Shown here: piece after piece, positions 60,105 through 64,000 of the stretch
Position numbering within the stretch: position 1 is the stretch's first letter
Layout of the letters: the number at the start of each line of letters is the position of its first letter
Assembly (NCBI RefSeq): GCF_001659605.2
Contig: NC_035162.2
Span: 7,397,248-7,461,247, forward strand
Length of the DNA: 64,000 nt
Direction of reading: 5' to 3'
Origin: Manihot esculenta
Taxonomy: Eukaryota; Streptophyta; Magnoliopsida; Malpighiales; Euphorbiaceae
Program-made: the position numbers and the translations under genes
The notes under the pieces: generated by a model
Database searches by the model: none
What the model was told of the DNA's origin: nothing
Seen by the model: the letters and a program-made list of their open reading frames with translations, nothing else

Positions 60105-60849
60105 ACATTTTGAGGCTTGTTCATCACTGTAATTGTACATTTTAAGAATATTACTAATTCGTGCTTCCTGCAAAAGTTGTAGGAGGTTTCTTAACAGATT
60201 GGATGATTGTTCATCGTTTGAGACCCACAACTGTAATAAGCTACAGCAAATGTGATATAATGATTAATGCATATGTTTGTTGATTTGATTGTGGTGCTTG
60301 TTGAATTTCAACCCTGGATTTGCTTAATTTAGCCTTTTTTTAAATCCAAATTAGTCTTCAAATTTTTAATTCAAATTCAATTTTTATCCATCAGAATAAC
60401 GAAGTTAATCATATAAGAATACCAATAGGTTTATCAAATTAAACAATTCTTAGCTTATTAAAAAAAAAATCAAACAATTCTTACAAAAACAAGATATTGG
60501 ATCCATCCCGTTACATGAAAAAAAATATATTTTCTTAAATCCGTAAACATTTTTTAAAATTTTTTTATATTTTTGTCATTATTTAGTAATTTTTCTATTC
60601 TTAGGGAATCAAAATTTATTTAAAAGAAAAAAGTAATTTTCCATAAGATTTTATTTTCCCCAGCGAGAACAGGTCTCGAAACGAATATCCGAATATAGAG
60701 AGGAGCAAGGCTATGCAATGGCATGGAGGATAACTAATATAACGGACACAAATCATTAAATGGCTCGTCTTCGGTCTAATCCCATTGCTCTTTGAAGGGG
60801 CAGCATTGTATTCAGCTCCACCTCTGACCTTTTCTTTTCGTCACTGGCT
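60105..60849. other. intergenic between laccase and epimerase genes
   Basis: This holds the laccase 3' UTR (to about 60260), an AT-rich stretch, and then the promoter/leader of the next gene. I see no other gene; the antisense frames at 59913-60230 and 60756-60995 overlap real genes or leaders. Confidence 0.5.
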
Positions 60850-63728
60850 ATGGCGATGCTTTCTGTGCCTTTTTCTTCTCTTCCTACTCTCAATCTCCGC
60901 CGAGTCAACCGGTGAGTTTCTTCAATGTCTTTTTTTTCTCCAATCTCCTTCAGATTCCTGGAAATTGATGCGTATTTTTGCCTTTTCTTGTCCATTTTCG
61001 GGTTTAAGTGGTAGTTTGATTTTAGATTTCTTGATTCTGTATGATTTATTGCTATAAATTTTCAGCAATTTTTAGGTAATGGGTTTTGCAAATCCAATTT
61101 GCTAATTTTGTTGGATTTATGTGATGTAGATCCTCCGGCATGGCATTTGCAAGTGCAAACAAAGAAACTGGGACTGTAGGAGTAAGAGTCACTGAAGGTG
61201 AAGGTAGCCTACCAAAGGTTGTCCTCACTTCCCCTCATGGTAGGTAAGTACATAGCTCCAGCCATTTTGCTTTAATGGCTGCATTTTTTTTTTGTTATAA
61301 TGTACTTTTTCTTCAAAACAGTGAGGCAGAGATATATTTATTTGGAGGTTGCATCACCTCTTGGAAAGTTCCCAGTGGCAGGGATCTCCTTTTTGTTAGA
61401 CCAGATGCTGTATTTAACAAGAAAAAACCAATCAGGTTCTTCAACTTCTAAATTCTTTCCTTTTTTTTCGTTTATCTGTAAAATTCATTTTTCTTCCCAT
61501 TTCACATACTGATGAAATACTGACTATGTCTTTATTGGAATTAGTGGAGGCATTCCACATTGTTTCCCGCAGTTTGGACCTGGTACTATTCAGCAGGTGT
61601 TCCCCTTTTTCACTGGTCTAATTCTTATTTCTAGCATCCCTATTTCTTCTTCTTGTCCAACCTAATCTGTTCTACGCCAGCGTGAGTTCTTTGCTGCTAT
61701 TTTGTTATGCAATTGGTAGATTTCTAGTTTTCTTGGTAGGAGTAAATGGGGATCAATTACGTTTTCTTTTTCTAAAATAGTGCAAGCTTGTAATTATATC
61801 TCATGTCAGAGTTACTAATTTTTTCATCCATCTTTATTTCTATATTCTATTTGTCATTTTGTTAAACTTGGGGACTGTATTTGTACGTAACAGCATGGAT
61901 TTGCAAGGAATATGGATTGGTCCATTGTTGATTCTGAAAATGTAGAGGGTAATCCTGTTGTGACTCTCATACTTAAGGATGGTCCTTACAGTCGTGCTAT
62001 GTGGGACTTTGGATTCCAGGCTTTGTACAAGGTAGTCAGTTACTTCTCTTCAGGGAAACACTATTCAACTTGGCTATAAATTGCAATGGCCTTGATCTTT
62101 ACTGCAGAAATAACTTTTATCTTCTATTCAGTATAAGTGGGCTTGTATCTTTGATGTACCACCCAGTTATTTGAGTAAAATTCTTTTTCATATTCTCTCA
62201 TCACTCTTCGAGTTTATAGTTTTTTCAATCTTTTTGCAGGTCATTCTTAATGCAAAGAGTATTTCCACAGAACTAAAGATTACAAATACGGATACCAAGC
62301 CTTTTTCATTTACTACTGCTCTACATACATATTTCAGTGTAAGTATTGTTGTTCCATGCTCACAAAATGGATTATTTTGAGATCTGATCAAACTAAGATT
62401 TCCCAGACTTAATCATAGATACATGTTTTTAATTTGGTCAGAATGACAAATATGGGACTTGAATTATTTTCCTTGAAAATTTAAATGGCTTAAGGAATAC
62501 ATGATGCATTGTCAAAAATGATTGAAGACAACACTATGCAGGCTTCTGTGACTGGGGCATCTGTGAGAGGTTTGAAAGGTTGCAAAACACTCAATAAAGA
62601 TCCAGATCCCACCAATCCAATAGAAGGCAAAGAGGAAAGGTCAGCATCATTTTATATGGACATCTTATACTGAAAATGGTAAAAGAAACTATTTTTTGTT
62701 TCTCTGTTCTATTGTGCATCAAAGTAGGTTTATTAGTTCTCAGCCGAAACCCTTTTTCCAGCATGTTAATGGTTGCAAGTTAACTTGAAAATATTACTAT
62801 TCCTTTATCGTCTTATTGATTTTCTTAGTAAGAACAGATCAAAATTTTTCAGTGTTAATCTATCATCACAACTGCTCCATGTCGCAGATGTTTTCCTTTA
62901 GGCTAATGACATTTTATCCAATTCTTTGGAAATTAAAAAAGAAGGAATAGCAATTAATGTTATGCAAAGGTATTATCAAGTAGGAAGTAGCATGAGTTCA
63001 AAATAGTTTGTGTTCATTTATTAAAGATATTTATTCACTTACTAGCTGTTGTGCCAATTAATCAGGGATGTGGTCACTTTCCCTGGATTTGTAGACTGCA
63101 TTTACCTTGATGCCTCTGATGAGCTGTACCTTGATAATGGCTTGGGTGATGTAATAACCATCAAGAATACAAAGTATGTTAGAGTTGGGACCATTTAATA
63201 CTTTGTTTTGCTGTATTCAGATTTCTATCAATATTCTCATTTCTGTCCCTCCCATGGTTTTTTCACCATTGCAGTTGGTCAGATACTGTACTATGGAATC
63301 CACATCTACAGATGGAAGCATGTTACAAAGATTTTGTTTGCGTTGAAAATGCCAAGGTAATAACTAGATATTCACTTTATTCTAAAGTACCTTCATAGCT
63401 TTATGAAGCTGAGATTATTTCTTGAGTTCTTGTACTGGGCTTGCTAATAATAGTTCAATCAGTGAACTGCTCAGCAAAGTAATTCTATGAAAAATTGTTT
63501 TTGCGAAATGTTCTTCTTATTGACTGGATATGGGGCGGGCAGCTTAGCCAACTCACAATTCCTGATGCTTTGTGTGATTCTAGTATGTTTATGCTTTTTT
63601 GTTTTTTTTTTCTCTTTTTTCTTTTTAACAAGATAATCATATTTTTTGTATGACCTCTGCAGATTGGAAATGTCAAGCTAGAACCTGAGCAGTCCTGGAC
63701 AGGCCAGCAGCATGTTAGTGTTGGTTGA
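60850..63728 (+). CDS. glucose-6-phosphate 1-epimerase-like protein (10 exons)
   Basis: Exons 60850-60911, 61130-61243, 61322-61435, 61545-61596, 61894-62031, 62240-62338, 62542-62639, 63066-63173, 63275-63356 and 63663-63728 join in phase to 310 residues. It has the YeaD/aldose-1-epimerase fold: SEAEIYLFGGCITSWKVPSG, LLFVRPDAVF, SGGIPHCFPQFGPG, then HGFARNMDW (His), the conserved ALHTYFS (His), FPGFVDCIYLD and NWSDTVLWNPH. The last block is YKDFVCVENAK, containing the probable catalytic Glu. The enzyme interconverts alpha- and beta-glucose-6-phosphate and feeds glycolysis and the oxidative pentose phosphate pathway. The N-terminus (MAMLSVPFSSLPTLNLRRVN, then Ser/Ala-rich) could be an organellar targeting peptide, but many relatives are cytosolic; Met at exon 2 (Ser-Gly-Met-Ala-Phe) is an alternative start. 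Confidence 0.93.
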
Positions 63729-64000
63729 AGGGTAGCTGCTATGTACGTTGTTTATAGAACAGTACCATCTCTTTATTTTTCATTTGATTCCCCTTCCAGT
63801 TTTGCTAAAGCTTTCCATTATTAGCAATAAATCAGGATGGTTCAATCTCCTTTGTAATGTCATTTCAAGTTTATGTTAATTTCAAATGACAATTCTATAC
63901 ATTGATTTTACAGTTTACATAATGTTGTTACTATTGTCGTGCTGCCTCTTGCTCTCTTCTCCAGTAATCTCTCTCTGTCCACTGGAAGATTTCCTGTCAC
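63729..64000 (+). other. 3' UTR and flank of the epimerase-like gene
   Basis: After TGA 63726-63728 the sequence is non-coding, T-rich, with AATAAA at 63825-63830 as a likely polyadenylation signal. Nothing else is visible to the window end. Confidence 0.5.

Overview
This window is plant nuclear DNA. Every real gene is split by short, AT-rich GT-AG introns, the intergenic DNA is very AT-rich, and the protein families (tubby-like F-box, laccase, RADIALIS-like MYB, U-box/ARM, plant bHLH) are those of a flowering plant. I read it as a eudicot, probably a rosid; a narrower placement such as Malpighiales/Euphorbiaceae is a guess. Nothing here is bacterial, viral or organellar.

Layout: a possible gene 3' end (1-74); a PYROXD2-like FAD oxidoreductase with 16 exons (+, 1748-9397); an ATAD3-type mitochondrial AAA ATPase with 8 exons (-, 10971-16524), convergent with it; a one-exon RADIALIS-like SANT/MYB gene (-, 17669-17926); about 14 kb of gene-poor AT-rich DNA (17.9-32.4 kb) dominated by a 4.4-kb CACTA transposon; a U-box/ARM E3 ligase of the PUB5/PUB45 type (+, 34056-38387, with 5' UTR exons upstream); an HBI1-like bHLH factor (+, 41246-42894); the APC/C subunit APC10 (+, 44987-46957); a tubby-like F-box protein (-, 49085-50965); a second gene-poor stretch with a long-TIR transposon (51.9-57.7 kb); a laccase (+, 57796-60104); and a glucose-6-phosphate 1-epimerase-like gene (+, 60850-63728). 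For the eight multi-exon genes I assembled exons by hand; phases match at every junction, and all CDS lengths are multiples of three. These are unrelated single-copy genes, not a pathway cluster.

Most notable: (1) a CACTA element (21785-26232) with matching termini and a perfect TTA target-site duplication. It has no visible transposase. It carries a minus-strand fragment of a host DUF2358-family gene with introns and frame intact, plus two arrays of palindromic GTGCACC repeats. (2) The U-box gene has an in-frame TAA followed by 44 further open codons that look like the family's own Ser/Lys-rich tail. (3) Several other mobile elements have readable boundaries: a 92-bp tRNA-like SINE with an 11-bp duplication, a 1.2-kb TIR element with an 11-bp duplication inside the PYROXD2 intron, and a 1.47-kb MULE-like element with a 9-bp near-perfect duplication. 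(4) A (CT)n microsatellite sits just upstream of a 3' splice site in ATAD3.
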